A stretch of DNA of 64,000 bases from CAZFLM01 sp964519955 (GTDB taxonomy: Bacteria > Armatimonadota > Chthonomonadetes > Chthonomonadales > CAJBBX01), in contig CAZFLM010000002.1 in the NCBI GenBank assembly GCA_964519955.1, positions 1-64,000 of the forward strand, in the 5' to 3' direction. This document shows positions 40,975 to 49,970 of the stretch, piece by piece. Position 1 is the first letter of the stretch. The number at the start of each line of letters is the position of its first letter. Below the pieces are notes generated by a model, which worked only from the letters and a program-made list of their open reading frames with translations, made no database searches and was not told where the DNA came from. The position numbers and the translations under genes were made by a program.

Positions 40975-42039
40975 ATGACCCCCGTGCGAATCAGCGCTCC
41001 CGGGCGCATCTGCCTCTTCGGAGAGCATCAAGACTACCTCGGCCTGCCCGTTCTGGCCGCAGCAGTGAACCTGCGCATCGGCATCGAGGCGCATCCGCGC
41101 GCCACGCCCGGCTTCTCGCTCCGCCTTCCGGACATCTCGCAGAGCGTCGAGCTGGAGGCGGCCGGCGGCCAGCCCTACGCCGAGAAGCGCGACTACCTGC
41201 GCTCGGCCATCAACGTGCTGGCGCGGCGTGGGCACGCGTGGCCGCTCGGCTACGACGCGGTGATCCACGGCGACATCCCGATCAACGCCGGCGTCAGCAG
41301 CTCATCGGCCATGGTCATCATGTGGCTCCGCTTCCTTCTGCACGCCGCACAGCCTGCCGAGGAAGTCGACGCCGTTGACCTGGCGACGTTAGGGTTCCAC
41401 GCCGAGGTGGCGGAGTTCGGCGAGCCCGGCGGGATGATGGACCACTTCTGCGCGGCCGTCGGCGGAGTCCTCGCCATCAAGACGACCCCGCCGTTCGGCG
41501 CAGAGCGGCTCGCCGCCCGCCCCACCGGGTTCGTCCTCGGCCACACCCTGCAGCCGAAGGCAACGCTGGAGCTGCTGGGCCGCAACCGGCGCGACGTCAC
41601 CGAAGGCATGCGCCTGATCTCCGAGGCGCTGCCTGGCTTCGACCTGTCCACCACCCCGCTGGCCGAGGCTGAGCCGCATCTCGCCGCGCTCCCGCCGGAC
41701 CCGCGCCGCAAGCTGCGCGCCAACCTCGTCAACCGGGATATCACCGTCGAGGCGCGCCGCGTCCTGGCCGGCGGAACACCCGAGCGGCTGGGCGGACTCC
41801 TGACACGGCACCACGAGCAACTCCGCGACGGCCTCGACCTCTCCACTGACAAGATGGAGCGGATGATGAATGCGTCGCTCGCGGCGGGCGCGCTGGGCGG
41901 CAAGGTGAACGGCTCGGGCGGCGGCGGGTGCATGTTCGCCTACGCGCCCGGCTGCGAGGAGGCCGTCGCCGAAGCCATCCGCAGCGAGGGCGGCGTCCCG
42001 TACATCGTCTCGATCGATGAAGGCGCGCGGCACGACTGA
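40975..42039 (+). CDS. GHMP-family sugar kinase (galactokinase-like)
   Basis: The product is a 354-residue GHMP kinase. The sugar-kinase signature appears as APGRICLFGEHQDYLG (6-21), the ATP-binding GHMP motif as INAGVSSSSAM, the catalytic-Asp region as EPGGMMDHFCAAVGG and the third motif as GKVNGSGGGGCMFA. This fits galactokinase or a related C1 sugar kinase such as arabino- or galacturonokinase. Such a role would connect to arabinose and galactose released by GH51 and alpha-galactosidase. ATG 40975 is chosen because the motif begins there and the promoter abuts it. Confidence 0.78.
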   Translation: MTPVRISAPGRICLFGEHQDYLGLPVLAAAVNLRIGIEAHPRATPGFSLRLPDISQSVELEAAGGQPYAEKRDYLRSAINVLARRGHAWPLGYDAVIHGDIPINAGVSSSSAMVIMWLRFLLHAAQPAEEVDAVDLATLGFHAEVAEFGEPGGMMDHFCAAVGGVLAIKTTPPFGAERLAARPTGFVLGHTLQPKATLELLGRNRRDVTEGMRLISEALPGFDLSTTPLAEAEPHLAALPPDPRRKLRANLVNRDITVEARRVLAGGTPERLGGLLTRHHEQLRDGLDLSTDKMERMMNASLAAGALGGKVNGSGGGGCMFAYAPGCEEAVAEAIRSEGGVPYIVSIDEGARHD

Positions 42040-42075
42040 CGGGCGCGATCCTTTCGTTGAACCAGTCGAGCAACA

Positions 42076-42109
42076 CGAAGGCCCCGGCCAAGAGCGGTCG
42101 GGGCCTTCG
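42076..42109. terminator. Bidirectional terminator
   Basis: CGAAGGCCCCGGCC (42076-42089) pairs with GGTCGGGGCCTTCG (42096-42109), one G-U pair and a 6-base loop, between the convergent GHMP kinase and UPF0182 genes. Confidence 0.78.
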
Positions 42110-42119
42110 CTGCGTCTCG

Positions 42120-45008
42120 CTACGGCTTGGCTGGCGGCGACGGTGAGGACGCCTGCAGTCTCCGCAGGGCGTCGCCCAACTCGTCCAGCGCCGCGTCGTA
42201 GTCCTTCTGCTTCGCCCTCGCCCGGTCGAACGCCGCGTTGGCCCGCCGGATGAGCTCCTCCCGGGAGCCGCCCGCCGGCTGCAGCGCCCCGGCGACCGCG
42301 GCGGACACTGCCTGCGTCGTGCCGCTGCCCGAAGCGCGCGCCGTGTCCGCGCTTCCTCCGAAGCTCCCTAGCGCCGCGATGGCCATCTCCAGGTTCGGCC
42401 GCATCAGGACCCGATCGCCGTTGGACACGATCACCTGGTTCACCTCGGGCAGCACCGACGCGGCGCCGCCGGCCTTCGCCTGAACGTACAGCGGCGCGGC
42501 ATAGAGGACCGACTTGCCGATCGGGATCGCCAGCAGGTTGCCGATGATGACGCTCGACCCGCGCTGGCCCAGCAGCGTCATCGTCTTGGAGATATCCTCT
42601 TGCGACTGGATCTGCGCCATGACCTGGGCCGGCCCGTTCATCGGCGTCCCCTTCGGGAACCGGTACACCACGAGCTGGCCGTAGTCGTCCGGGTCGCACT
42701 TGGCGCACATCCAGGCCGAGAGCGTCGGTGTTCGGAGCGGCGTGTAGGGGGAGATCATCATGAACTCCTCGTCCTTCTCGCCGGGCAGCCGCATCACCAG
42801 GTAGTAGGGCTGCATCCGCACGTTCTGGTCGGCGTTGCCCTCCGCGTCGAGCTGCGGCGTCGGGTCCTGCGGCACCTCCCACTGGTCCTCCTTGCCGTAG
42901 TACACCCGCGGATCGGAGATGTGATAGACCGTGTAGACGTCGCGCTGGATGCGGAACAGGTCCTCCGGGTAGCGCAGGTGCGCCCGCAGCGGCTGCGGCA
43001 TCTTGTCCATCGCCGTGAACAGGCCGGGGAACACACGCATCCACGTCTTGACGATCGGATCGTCGGGCGCCGACACGTACATCGTGACCGTGCCGTCGTA
43101 GGCGTCGACCACCGCCTTGACGCTGTTGCGGATGTAGTTGAAGCCCTGCTGGACGCCGTCGACGCCGGTGCCCGTGTAGGTCGGCTTCGAGTATGGGTAC
43201 CGATCAGTCACCGTGTAGGCGTCCATCAGCCAGACCAGCTTGCCGCCCAGGACCACCAGGTACGGATCGTTGTCCCAGTTGAGGAAGGGCGCGAGCTTCT
43301 GCACCCGCTCGCGGATGTTGCGGCGATACAGGATGCGGCTCTCAGCCGTCAGGTCGCCCGAGAGCAGCAGGTTGGTGTCGCCGAGAAGAATGGACCACGC
43401 CATTCGCCTCAAGCCGCCGCCGAGCGCCGTTCCGCCCTCCCCGGCGTACCGCGTCTCGCGGTTGACGTTGCCCTCCTCCGGGTAGTCGAACTCGTCAGCC
43501 TTCGAGTTCACCATCACGTAGTCGTTCGTCAGCTCACCGTAGTAGATCTGCGGCCGATCGAGCTTCAGCTCCGGCTTCTCGCTGCGCACCGGGACGCCCT
43601 GCATGAAGTACTCCGGCATGCCGTCGGCGTCCACCCGGTTCACGGGGCTCATCACCGCGCCGTAGCCGTGTGTGTAGACCAGGCGCTCGTTCTGCCACGT
43701 CTGCGCCTGCTGCGGCAGCCCCTCCGTGAACATCTCGCGCGCCGCCAGCATGACCTGCCGGTACTCCCCGCCGAGGCGGTACCGGTCGATGTCGATGTTG
43801 TAGTTGCTGCTGGTCGTCGTGGCGGTCGCGGGAAGCTGGAACTGGTAGTAGGGCCGGATGACCTGCTTGATCGAGTAGACCGCGCCGAGCTGCGGCCAAT
43901 CCCACAGCCGCACGTTGTCGATGGTCGGCTTGTCGGCCGCCAGCTCCGCCGCGGTCAGGTTCACCGAGACGGGAACCGTCTGCTCCTTGATGTTGTCCAG
44001 CCCATAGGCCTTCCGAGTGAACTCGATGTCCCGAGCGATGTACTCCTTCTCCGCGCCGAACTGGTTCGGCACGACCTGGAACTTCTGCACGAAGTTGGGC
44101 CAGACGCCCACGACCAGCCCCGAGCCCACCGCCCAAAGGGCGAGGCCCACCAGCGGCAAGCGGGGCGGATTGGCGCTGCGAAGGGCCATCAGGCAGAACG
44201 CGGCGGTCAGCAGCATCAGCACTGTCTGGATGTTCTGGCCGGGCAGCCGGGCGTGCAGGTCCGTGTAGCCCGCGCCGAAGTAGGCCCCGTTCTCGGCCAC
44301 CAGCAGATCGAAGCGCGCCAGGTAGTGCCCCCACGCAAACACGGCCGCGAAGGCAGCCCCGAGCATCAGCAGATGCCGCTGCGCGTGCAGCGGCAGGTTC
44401 AGCGCCTGCCCCTGGGCCAGGTCGGTGCCGCTCTGCACGAGGTACACCACGGCCGTGCCGATCGCGGTCGCGCCGAGCGTGAAGAGGAGCCAGCCCTGCA
44501 GGTAGGTCAGGAACGGCAGGCGGAACACGTAGAAGCCGACGTCCTGGTTGAACACCGGGTCGGCCTGCCCGAAGGTGCCCGCGTGGGTGAAGAGCAGGTA
44601 CGAGGACCAGTGCGTGCTCGCGTTGCCGGCCACCAGGAACGCGACGATGAGCGCTCCGGCCAGCGCCAGCCACCCGATGCCCCGCTTGATGAACTCGATG
44701 ATCTGCTCCTGCTCCGAGTTCAGCATGCGGACACCGCGCGCCGGCTTCTCGCTGCGGAGCGCGATCCAGAGGTTCAGGTAGGCGATGAGGAAGAACGAGA
44801 GGCCCATGCCGAAGAAGAGCATCAGCCGGGTCTGGATCGTCGTCAGGTAGACGCTGGTTCGCTTCAGCTCGCCGAACCAGAGCCAGTCGGTGTAGAGCCG
44901 CACGATCGAGTAGCCGAAGAGCACCGCGATGACGACGACGGCGATGAACGCGTACCGCAGCACCTTCAGCCAGACCGGGGTGCGGGAGACGTTGGGGTGA
45001 TCACTCAT
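42120..45008 (-). CDS. UPF0182 family giant membrane protein
   Basis: The product is a 962-residue protein of the UPF0182/COG1615 family: seven hydrophobic segments in the first 320 residues and a large extracytoplasmic domain with family motifs such as NPYLVV-like DPYLVVLGGKLVWLMDAYT and YNYIRNSVKAVVDAYDGT. A Gln/Ala-rich C-terminal tail (about 880-962) is charged and coiled-coil-like. Function is unknown throughout the family, which is common in Actinobacteria, Cyanobacteria and Chloroflexi. GAGGGAG lies 11 bases before ATG 45008. Confidence 0.88.
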   Translation of the reverse strand: MSDHPNVSRTPVWLKVLRYAFIAVVVIAVLFGYSIVRLYTDWLWFGELKRTSVYLTTIQTRLMLFFGMGLSFFLIAYLNLWIALRSEKPARGVRMLNSEQEQIIEFIKRGIGWLALAGALIVAFLVAGNASTHWSSYLLFTHAGTFGQADPVFNQDVGFYVFRLPFLTYLQGWLLFTLGATAIGTAVVYLVQSGTDLAQGQALNLPLHAQRHLLMLGAAFAAVFAWGHYLARFDLLVAENGAYFGAGYTDLHARLPGQNIQTVLMLLTAAFCLMALRSANPPRLPLVGLALWAVGSGLVVGVWPNFVQKFQVVPNQFGAEKEYIARDIEFTRKAYGLDNIKEQTVPVSVNLTAAELAADKPTIDNVRLWDWPQLGAVYSIKQVIRPYYQFQLPATATTTSSNYNIDIDRYRLGGEYRQVMLAAREMFTEGLPQQAQTWQNERLVYTHGYGAVMSPVNRVDADGMPEYFMQGVPVRSEKPELKLDRPQIYYGELTNDYVMVNSKADEFDYPEEGNVNRETRYAGEGGTALGGGLRRMAWSILLGDTNLLLSGDLTAESRILYRRNIRERVQKLAPFLNWDNDPYLVVLGGKLVWLMDAYTVTDRYPYSKPTYTGTGVDGVQQGFNYIRNSVKAVVDAYDGTVTMYVSAPDDPIVKTWMRVFPGLFTAMDKMPQPLRAHLRYPEDLFRIQRDVYTVYHISDPRVYYGKEDQWEVPQDPTPQLDAEGNADQNVRMQPYYLVMRLPGEKDEEFMMISPYTPLRTPTLSAWMCAKCDPDDYGQLVVYRFPKGTPMNGPAQVMAQIQSQEDISKTMTLLGQRGSSVIIGNLLAIPIGKSVLYAAPLYVQAKAGGAASVLPEVNQVIVSNGDRVLMRPNLEMAIAALGSFGGSADTARASGSGTTQAVSAAVAGALQPAGGSREELIRRANAAFDRARAKQKDYDAALDELGDALRRLQASSPSPPAKP

Positions 45009-45207
45009 GACAGGGGACTCCCTCGCGGCGAGACGTGCCGCATGGCTGGGCCAACGCGGGCGATTCTACCACAGGCCGAGTTGAACGCCGCGCCATAGGG
45101 TTGACGAACCGGAGTGCGGCCAGTTTCACTTTGCGCGACGGATGGCGCTCCGAGCGAGTAGAATGAGTAGACTGGCACCGCAGCCGAACGCGCGAAAGGA
45201 CCCCGTC

Positions 45208-46086
45208 TTGCCGCTCGCAAACACCGCCGACATGCTTCGGCTGGCCCGCACGCAGGGCTACGCCGTCCCGGGCTTCGAACCGTACGCTCTCGACCAACTC
45301 CAGGCGACCGCCGAAGCCGCCGAAGAGGAGAAGGCGCCCATCATCCTCCAGCTCTGGTCGGAGGTGATGGAGACCTGGGGCATCACCACTATCTCGAAGC
45401 TGTGCCTGGACATCGCGGCCCAGAGCAGCGTGCCCATGTCGCTGCACCTGGACCACTGCATCGACGAGGACCTGGTGTACGCCTCCCTCGACAACGGGTT
45501 CACGAGCGTGATGTACGACGGCTCGCGCCTACCCTACGAGGAGAACGTGAAGATCACGGCGCGCGTCGTCGAGCGGGCACGCTCCTACGGCGCGGCGGTC
45601 GAGGCGGAACTGGGCCTCATCCGCTCGATGGACGACTACGCTTCGGCCGAGGAGGCCCTGGCGGAGCTGCCGAACCTGCTGACGCCGCCCGAGCAAGCTG
45701 ACGACTTCGTGAAGCGGACGGGCATCGATATCCTGGCGCCCGCCATCGGCTCCATCCACGGCTGCAAGCTGCCCCTCGCCCGCCTGGACATCCCGCGCGT
45801 GGAGGCCATCGCCGCCATCACGGGCCTGCCCCTGGCGCTGCACGGCGGCTCCGGAGTGAGCGCGGACCAGATCCAGGCGGCCATCGGCGCGGGCGTGGCG
45901 AAGGTGAACATCGACGCCGAGGTGCGCACCATCTACATCCAGGCCCTGCGCGACGGCAGCCAGGCCGTCGGCTCCTACTCCACTGACAACTTCGACCTGG
46001 CCCGCTTCCCCCGCGCCGTGAAGGCGGCGGTGCGCGAGGCGGTGCGAGGCCGCATCCGCATGTGCGGCGCCAACGGTCGGGCGTAG
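45208..46086 (+). CDS. Class II fructose/tagatose-bisphosphate aldolase family protein
   Basis: The product is a 292-residue class II aldolase-like enzyme. Zinc ligands are in LHLDHC, AVEAELG and IGSIHG, with phosphate binding in LALHGGSG and KVNIDAEVR. FbaA, GatY and KbaY subtypes cannot be told apart. The reaction is retro-aldol cleavage of a ketose 1,6-bisphosphate into triose phosphates. TTG 45208 is chosen because AAAGGA lies seven bases upstream and the protein then aligns with the family start; the ATG at 45163 adds a basic extension without a ribosome-binding site. Confidence 0.82.
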   Translation: MPLANTADMLRLARTQGYAVPGFEPYALDQLQATAEAAEEEKAPIILQLWSEVMETWGITTISKLCLDIAAQSSVPMSLHLDHCIDEDLVYASLDNGFTSVMYDGSRLPYEENVKITARVVERARSYGAAVEAELGLIRSMDDYASAEEALAELPNLLTPPEQADDFVKRTGIDILAPAIGSIHGCKLPLARLDIPRVEAIAAITGLPLALHGGSGVSADQIQAAIGAGVAKVNIDAEVRTIYIQALRDGSQAVGSYSTDNFDLARFPRAVKAAVREAVRGRIRMCGANGRA

Positions 46087-46133
46087 GCATCAGTCGCCGT
46101 GGTGGGATGGGCCTCCGCGCCCGTCCGGTAATG

Positions 46134-46168
46134 CGCTGCCCGGCCGCGGTCATCGTGGCCGGGCAGCG
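46134..46168 (+). terminator. Hairpin after the aldolase gene
   Basis: CGCTGCCCGGCC pairs perfectly with GGCCGGGCAGCG. It follows a GGTGGGATGGGCCTCCG-type repeat word and could terminate the aldolase transcript. Confidence 0.6.
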
Positions 46169-46208
46169 TGCTGTCAACCCCGGGGCCCACGAACACTCAA
46201 CCTCGTCC

Positions 46209-46538
46209 CTATATCCCCTTCTCCGGCACGGGGCTCCAGCCGTCGAAGGCGCAGCCGTACTCGGCGGCGGTGTTGGACATCCACTTCACCCATTCGAGGA
46301 GGAACTCGGGGGAGACGGGGCGGGGGCGCGTCGAACCCACCACGGACCACTACCTAGCGAAGAGGCGGCTGCGCGAGCTGCGCCGCACCTCCACGTCGTG
46401 GTCCTGGGCGAGGTCCGCCCGTAGCGCCTGGGCACGGTCGAGTTTCGAGGTATGGAAGACGAAGCTGAGGCGAACCGGCAGGCCGGCCTCGGCGTCGTGC
46501 GCGCCGGCGGAGTGGGCCGACAGCAGCAGCGCGTGCAT
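46209..46538 (-). pseudogene. RraB-like protein gene interrupted by one in-frame TAG
   Basis: One frame from ATG 46538 (GGAG upstream) runs through to a stop at 46209-46211 with a single internal TAG at 46350-46352. The two halves together look like one domain: VRLSFVFHTSKLDRAQALRADL and VEVRRSSR before the stop, WSVVGSTRPRP, EFLLEWVKWM and the C-terminal AFDGW after it. This resembles RraB-type RNase-regulator domains, which end in a conserved DGW. The total of 108 sense codons is usual for such proteins. It is either a recent nonsense mutant or a sequencing error. Confidence 0.55.
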
Positions 46539-46761
46539 TTGGACGCTCCTCATCGTGCGGCGCTCCGATACCGGGGGTGTAGGAAGCGACGTTGTGACGA
46601 CACGTCAGTGCGCGACAGCCTGACAGTCAGATGGGTCCAACGGAAGGGGGTATCCGGTGATGCGGCACCGGAACTGCCGCCGCGATTCACCGCACCGGCG
46701 CCCGATTCCTTTGGCATTGCGCAGCGGCTCGCGCAGGAATCCGCGCGCCGGTGCCCCCAGG

Positions 46762-46767
46762 TATAAT
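46762..46767 (+). promoter_or_regulatory. -10 element before the first NTF2-like gene
   Basis: TATAAT lies 53 bases before ATG 46821, giving a leader that holds the AGGAG site. No good -35. Confidence 0.45.
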
Positions 46768-46820
46768 GCACAGTCTGCGGCGCCCGACGCCGCATCGCAT
46801 CCATCCTCCAGGAGTGATCG

Positions 46821-47315
46821 ATGAAGCGCATCGCACTGGTCGTGTCGTGCCTCGCCCTGCTGATGGCGCTGTCCGCCGCGGCCTTCGCCGAGCCCGTTCC
46901 CAAGGATATCCAGGCACTCTACGCGAAGTTCGGCGCCGCGACGGAGAAGAAGGATCTTGCGGCACTTGGGAAGCTCGTCACCCCGGACTTCGTAGTGGTA
47001 ACGGAGAAGGGCAAGATGCAGACGCTGGAACAGGTGAAGCAGACGCTGCAGTTCCAGTTGGCCATCCTGCAGAACCTGCGCTCGAAGTACACGGTGGCCA
47101 AGGCCACGGTCAAGGGCAAGACTGCCTCGGCCACGACCCAGAGCACCATGAGCGGCGAGATCAAGAACGCGAAGACCAACGTCGTGCAGAAGGTCAAGGT
47201 GACGGCCAAGAGCCAGGACACGCTCCTCAAGACCGCCGAGGGATGGAAGCTGAAGAAGCTCGTGGTGCTCGCCCAGACCGCCACCATCGACGGCAAGCCG
47301 ATCCAGGGGATGTAG
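46821..47315 (+). CDS. Exported NTF2/SnoaL-like protein (paralogue 1)
   Basis: The product is a 164-residue exported protein. A signal peptide (cut after AFAE) precedes an alpha+beta domain: KDIQALYAKFGAATEKKDLAALGKLVTPDFVVVTEKG is the typical two-helix start of nuclear-transport-factor-2-like folds. No catalytic residue can be identified. AGGAG lies eight bases before the ATG. The next gene encodes a paralogue sharing MKR-ALVV-C-ALL-ALSA and PKDIQA-YAK, so the two arose by tandem duplication. Confidence 0.7.
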   Translation: MKRIALVVSCLALLMALSAAAFAEPVPKDIQALYAKFGAATEKKDLAALGKLVTPDFVVVTEKGKMQTLEQVKQTLQFQLAILQNLRSKYTVAKATVKGKTASATTQSTMSGEIKNAKTNVVQKVKVTAKSQDTLLKTAEGWKLKKLVVLAQTATIDGKPIQGM

Positions 47316-47379
47316 TCGAGCCGCTCAGCCTAGGGTGAGCCCGCCGACAGCGAGCACAAGTACCATCAAGGAGTCTCCA

Positions 47380-47874
47380 ATGAAGCGCACCGCACTGGTC
47401 GTGACGTGTATTGCCCTGCTCGTGGCGCTGTCCGCTTCGGCAGGGGCCCAGGCCGTTCCCAAGGACATCCAGGCCTTCTACGCCAAGTGCGCCCAAGCGA
47501 TGCAGAAGCGGGACGGCGCCGCACTGGCCAAGCAGTTCGCGCCGAACATCGTCTCCGTCGACCAGAAGGGTCGCACCACCAAGGGCGCCGCCGTAGCCCA
47601 GGAGATGTCGGTGGCGCTCTCCATGATGACGGAGGTCAGCGCTAAGTTCACCATCGTGTCGGCGGTAGTCAAGGGCGACCGCGCCACCGTGGTGAACGAT
47701 GCCGTCTTCGGTGGCAAGCTCAAGAACCCGCAGACCGGCAAGACGATGGTGCTCAAGACCTTGCAGCGCTGCAAGGACGTGCTGGTCAAGACCGCCAAGG
47801 GCTGGCTGATGGAGAAGACCACCACGCTGAAGGACACGTCGACCATCGACGGCAAGCCGGTGCCTGGCGCCTAA
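47380..47874 (+). CDS. Exported NTF2/SnoaL-like protein (paralogue 2)
   Basis: The product is 164 residues, the same length as its neighbour, with a signal peptide ending AGAQ and the same domain order and C-terminal TIDGKPVPG. Identity is highest at both ends and lower in the middle, which suggests shared fold with diverged ligand pocket. AAGGAG lies eight bases before ATG 47380. It is 64 bases from its paralogue and about 95 from sucD, so all may be co-transcribed. Confidence 0.7.
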   Translation: MKRTALVVTCIALLVALSASAGAQAVPKDIQAFYAKCAQAMQKRDGAALAKQFAPNIVSVDQKGRTTKGAAVAQEMSVALSMMTEVSAKFTIVSAVVKGDRATVVNDAVFGGKLKNPQTGKTMVLKTLQRCKDVLVKTAKGWLMEKTTTLKDTSTIDGKPVPGA

Positions 47875-47968
47875 CCTGCCCGGCAGCCCCCAGAGCGACC
47901 CCTGGCCGGAGCGCCTCCGCACCCTCCGGCCAGCGCCGTCTGTCCCTCCAGCAACCTCGGAGCCGCGC

Positions 47969-48841
47969 ATGAGCATCCTGATCGACGGATCGACCCGCGT
48001 CCTGGTCCAGGGCATCACTGGGCGCGAAGGGGCCTTCCACACGGCCCAGATGGTCGCGTACGGATCGAACGTGGTCGCAGGGGTGACCCCCGGCAAGGGC
48101 GGCACGCGCGACGACAACGGCGTGCCCATCTTCAACACGGTGGCCGAAGCCGTCCGCGCGACGGAAGCCGATGCGTCCATCGTGTTCGTGCCGGCCCGAT
48201 TCGCGCCGGACGCCATCCTCGAAGCGAAGGACGCCGGCATCGCGCTCATCGTCGCGATCACGGAAGGCATCCCCACGCGCGACATGATGGACGTCGTGCG
48301 CCACGTGAAGATCGCCGGCAGCCGCCTCCTCGGCCCCAACACCGCCGGCATCATCACGCCCGGCGCCTGCAAGATGGGCATCATGCCCTCCGACACCTTT
48401 GCCCCCGGCCCGGTCGGGCTCATCTCGCGCTCCGGCACGCTCACCTACGAGATCGTCGACGAGCTGACCCGCGCCGGCCTCGGCCAGTCGACGTGCGCCG
48501 GCATCGGCGGCGACCCGATCATCGGCACCACGTTCATCGACCTGCTGCCGATGTTCGAGGCGGACCCCGCGACGAAGGCGGTCGTCATGGTCGGCGAGAT
48601 CGGCGGGGCGGACGAAGAGAACGCGGCCGAGTACATCCCTGAGATGACCAAGCCGGTCATCGGCTTCATCGGCGGGCGCACCGCGCCTCCAGGCAAACGT
48701 ATGGGTCACGCAGGGGCCATCATCAGCGGGAAGACGGGAACCGCTCAGGCCAAAGTCGAAGCGCTGGAGCGCGCGGGCGTTCCCATCGCCGAGACCACCC
48801 ACGACATCCCCGCACTCGTCAAGCGCGCCCTCGGGAGCTGA
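47969..48841 (+). CDS. sucD: Succinyl-CoA synthetase alpha subunit
   Basis: The product is a 290-residue TCA-cycle enzyme subunit. The CoA-binding start VLVQGITGREGAFHT, LGPNTAGIITPG and the phosphohistidine loop GRTAPPGKRMGHAGAII are diagnostic. The beta subunit gene sucC, normally immediately upstream, is missing here; two NTF2-like genes take its place. It is followed five bases later by malate dehydrogenase, an arrangement seen in several bacteria. ATP or GTP preference cannot be told from the alpha chain. Confidence 0.92.
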   Translation: MSILIDGSTRVLVQGITGREGAFHTAQMVAYGSNVVAGVTPGKGGTRDDNGVPIFNTVAEAVRATEADASIVFVPARFAPDAILEAKDAGIALIVAITEGIPTRDMMDVVRHVKIAGSRLLGPNTAGIITPGACKMGIMPSDTFAPGPVGLISRSGTLTYEIVDELTRAGLGQSTCAGIGGDPIIGTTFIDLLPMFEADPATKAVVMVGEIGGADEENAAEYIPEMTKPVIGFIGGRTAPPGKRMGHAGAIISGKTGTAQAKVEALERAGVPIAETTHDIPALVKRALGS

Positions 48842-48846
48842 GGAAC

Positions 48847-49863
48847 ATGAGCACCTATTTGACCGACAAGAAGGTCGCCGTCGTCGGCGCCGCCGGTTTC
48901 ATCGGGTCGAACCTCGTCCAGGACCTGCTGGCCACGCGAACCGCCAACCACATCGCGATGTACGACCCGTACGCTCCCGGGCTAGAGGGCGCGGCCGAGG
49001 AGATCTACCACTGCGCCTACCCGGACGCCTGCGTCACCTGGACCACCGACCCGGCCGAGGCGCTTGCCGGCGCGTCCTACATCATCTCGTCGGGAGGCGC
49101 CCCGCGCAAGGAGGGCATGACCCGCGAGGACCTGCTGCGCGGCAACTGCGAGATCGCGAAGGGCCTGGGCGAGTCGATCAAGGCCCACGCGCCGAACGCC
49201 GAACTCGTGGTGATCATCTTCAACCCGGCCGACATCACCGGCCTGACCACCCTCGTCTACTCGGGCCTGAAGCCCGGCTGCGTGACCACCCTCGCGGCGC
49301 TCGACAGCACGCGCCTGCGCACGCGCCTCGCGCAGCACTTCGGCGTCGCGCATCAGGAGGTGACCGGCTGCGCCACCTACGGTGGGCACGGCGAGACGAT
49401 GGCGGTCTTCAAGAGCAGCACCGCGATCGCCGGCGTTAAGCTGACCGACATCCTGGCGGGCGCGACGGTCAACGGGAAGGGCATGACCGCCGACGAGTGG
49501 ACCGCCGTGCAGGAGCACGTGCGCACCGGCGGCGCCCGCATCATCAAGCTGCGCGGGCGCTCCTCGTTCCAGTCGCCCTCCCACCAGAGCGTCGAGATGG
49601 TCCGCAGCCGCATCCAGGGCGGCGCGCACCCGTGGCCGTGCGGCGCGTACTTCGGCTCCGGCCCCTTCGCGAACGTGATGATGGCCGCCGACGCGACGTT
49701 CGGCCCCGATGGCCTGGTCGGCTCGGTGCCGGCGGGCGACGACGAGGACATGGCCGCCCTGCGCAAGAGCTACGAGCACCTGACGAAGCTGCGCGACGAG
49801 GTCATCGCCGCGGGCGTCCTGCCGCCGGTCAATGAGTGGAAGACGCTGAACCCGAACCTGTAG
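48847..49863 (+). CDS. mdh: Malate dehydrogenase
   Basis: The product is a 338-residue lactate/malate-dehydrogenase-superfamily enzyme. The NAD-binding start VAVVGAAGFIGSNLV, ASYIISSGGAPRKEGMTREDLLRGN (catalytic loop with Arg) and TYGGHGETMAVF with the catalytic His are visible; the triple Arg substrate pattern supports malate over lactate. It is coupled to sucD (5-bp gap), so oxaloacetate production and succinyl-CoA conversion would be co-regulated. Confidence 0.88.
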   Translation: MSTYLTDKKVAVVGAAGFIGSNLVQDLLATRTANHIAMYDPYAPGLEGAAEEIYHCAYPDACVTWTTDPAEALAGASYIISSGGAPRKEGMTREDLLRGNCEIAKGLGESIKAHAPNAELVVIIFNPADITGLTTLVYSGLKPGCVTTLAALDSTRLRTRLAQHFGVAHQEVTGCATYGGHGETMAVFKSSTAIAGVKLTDILAGATVNGKGMTADEWTAVQEHVRTGGARIIKLRGRSSFQSPSHQSVEMVRSRIQGGAHPWPCGAYFGSGPFANVMMAADATFGPDGLVGSVPAGDDEDMAALRKSYEHLTKLRDEVIAAGVLPPVNEWKTLNPNL

Positions 49864-49970
49864 AAAGGCGGGGGATGGGGGTTGGGGACTGGGGGCTGGC
49901 TCCTACTACGGCCCCGCTGGCCAGCCATCCCCCAGCCCGCAACCCCCATCCCCTGTAGTTAGGAGAGACC
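49864..49970. repeat. G-rich/C-rich long hairpin
   Basis: GGGGATGGGGGTTG (49871-49884) pairs perfectly with CAACCCCCATCCCC (49940-49953), with an inner GGCTGGC / GCCAGCC. It is related to GGGACTTGGG words at 20944 and 57859 and acts at least as an mdh terminator. The G side could also form a G-quadruplex. Confidence 0.75.

Noticed and set aside
46350..46352. TAG as pyrrolysine codon in the RraB-like gene
   Set aside because: No pyrrolysine genes or methylamine pathway are seen and the protein is not a methyltransferase; a nonsense mutation or error is simpler.
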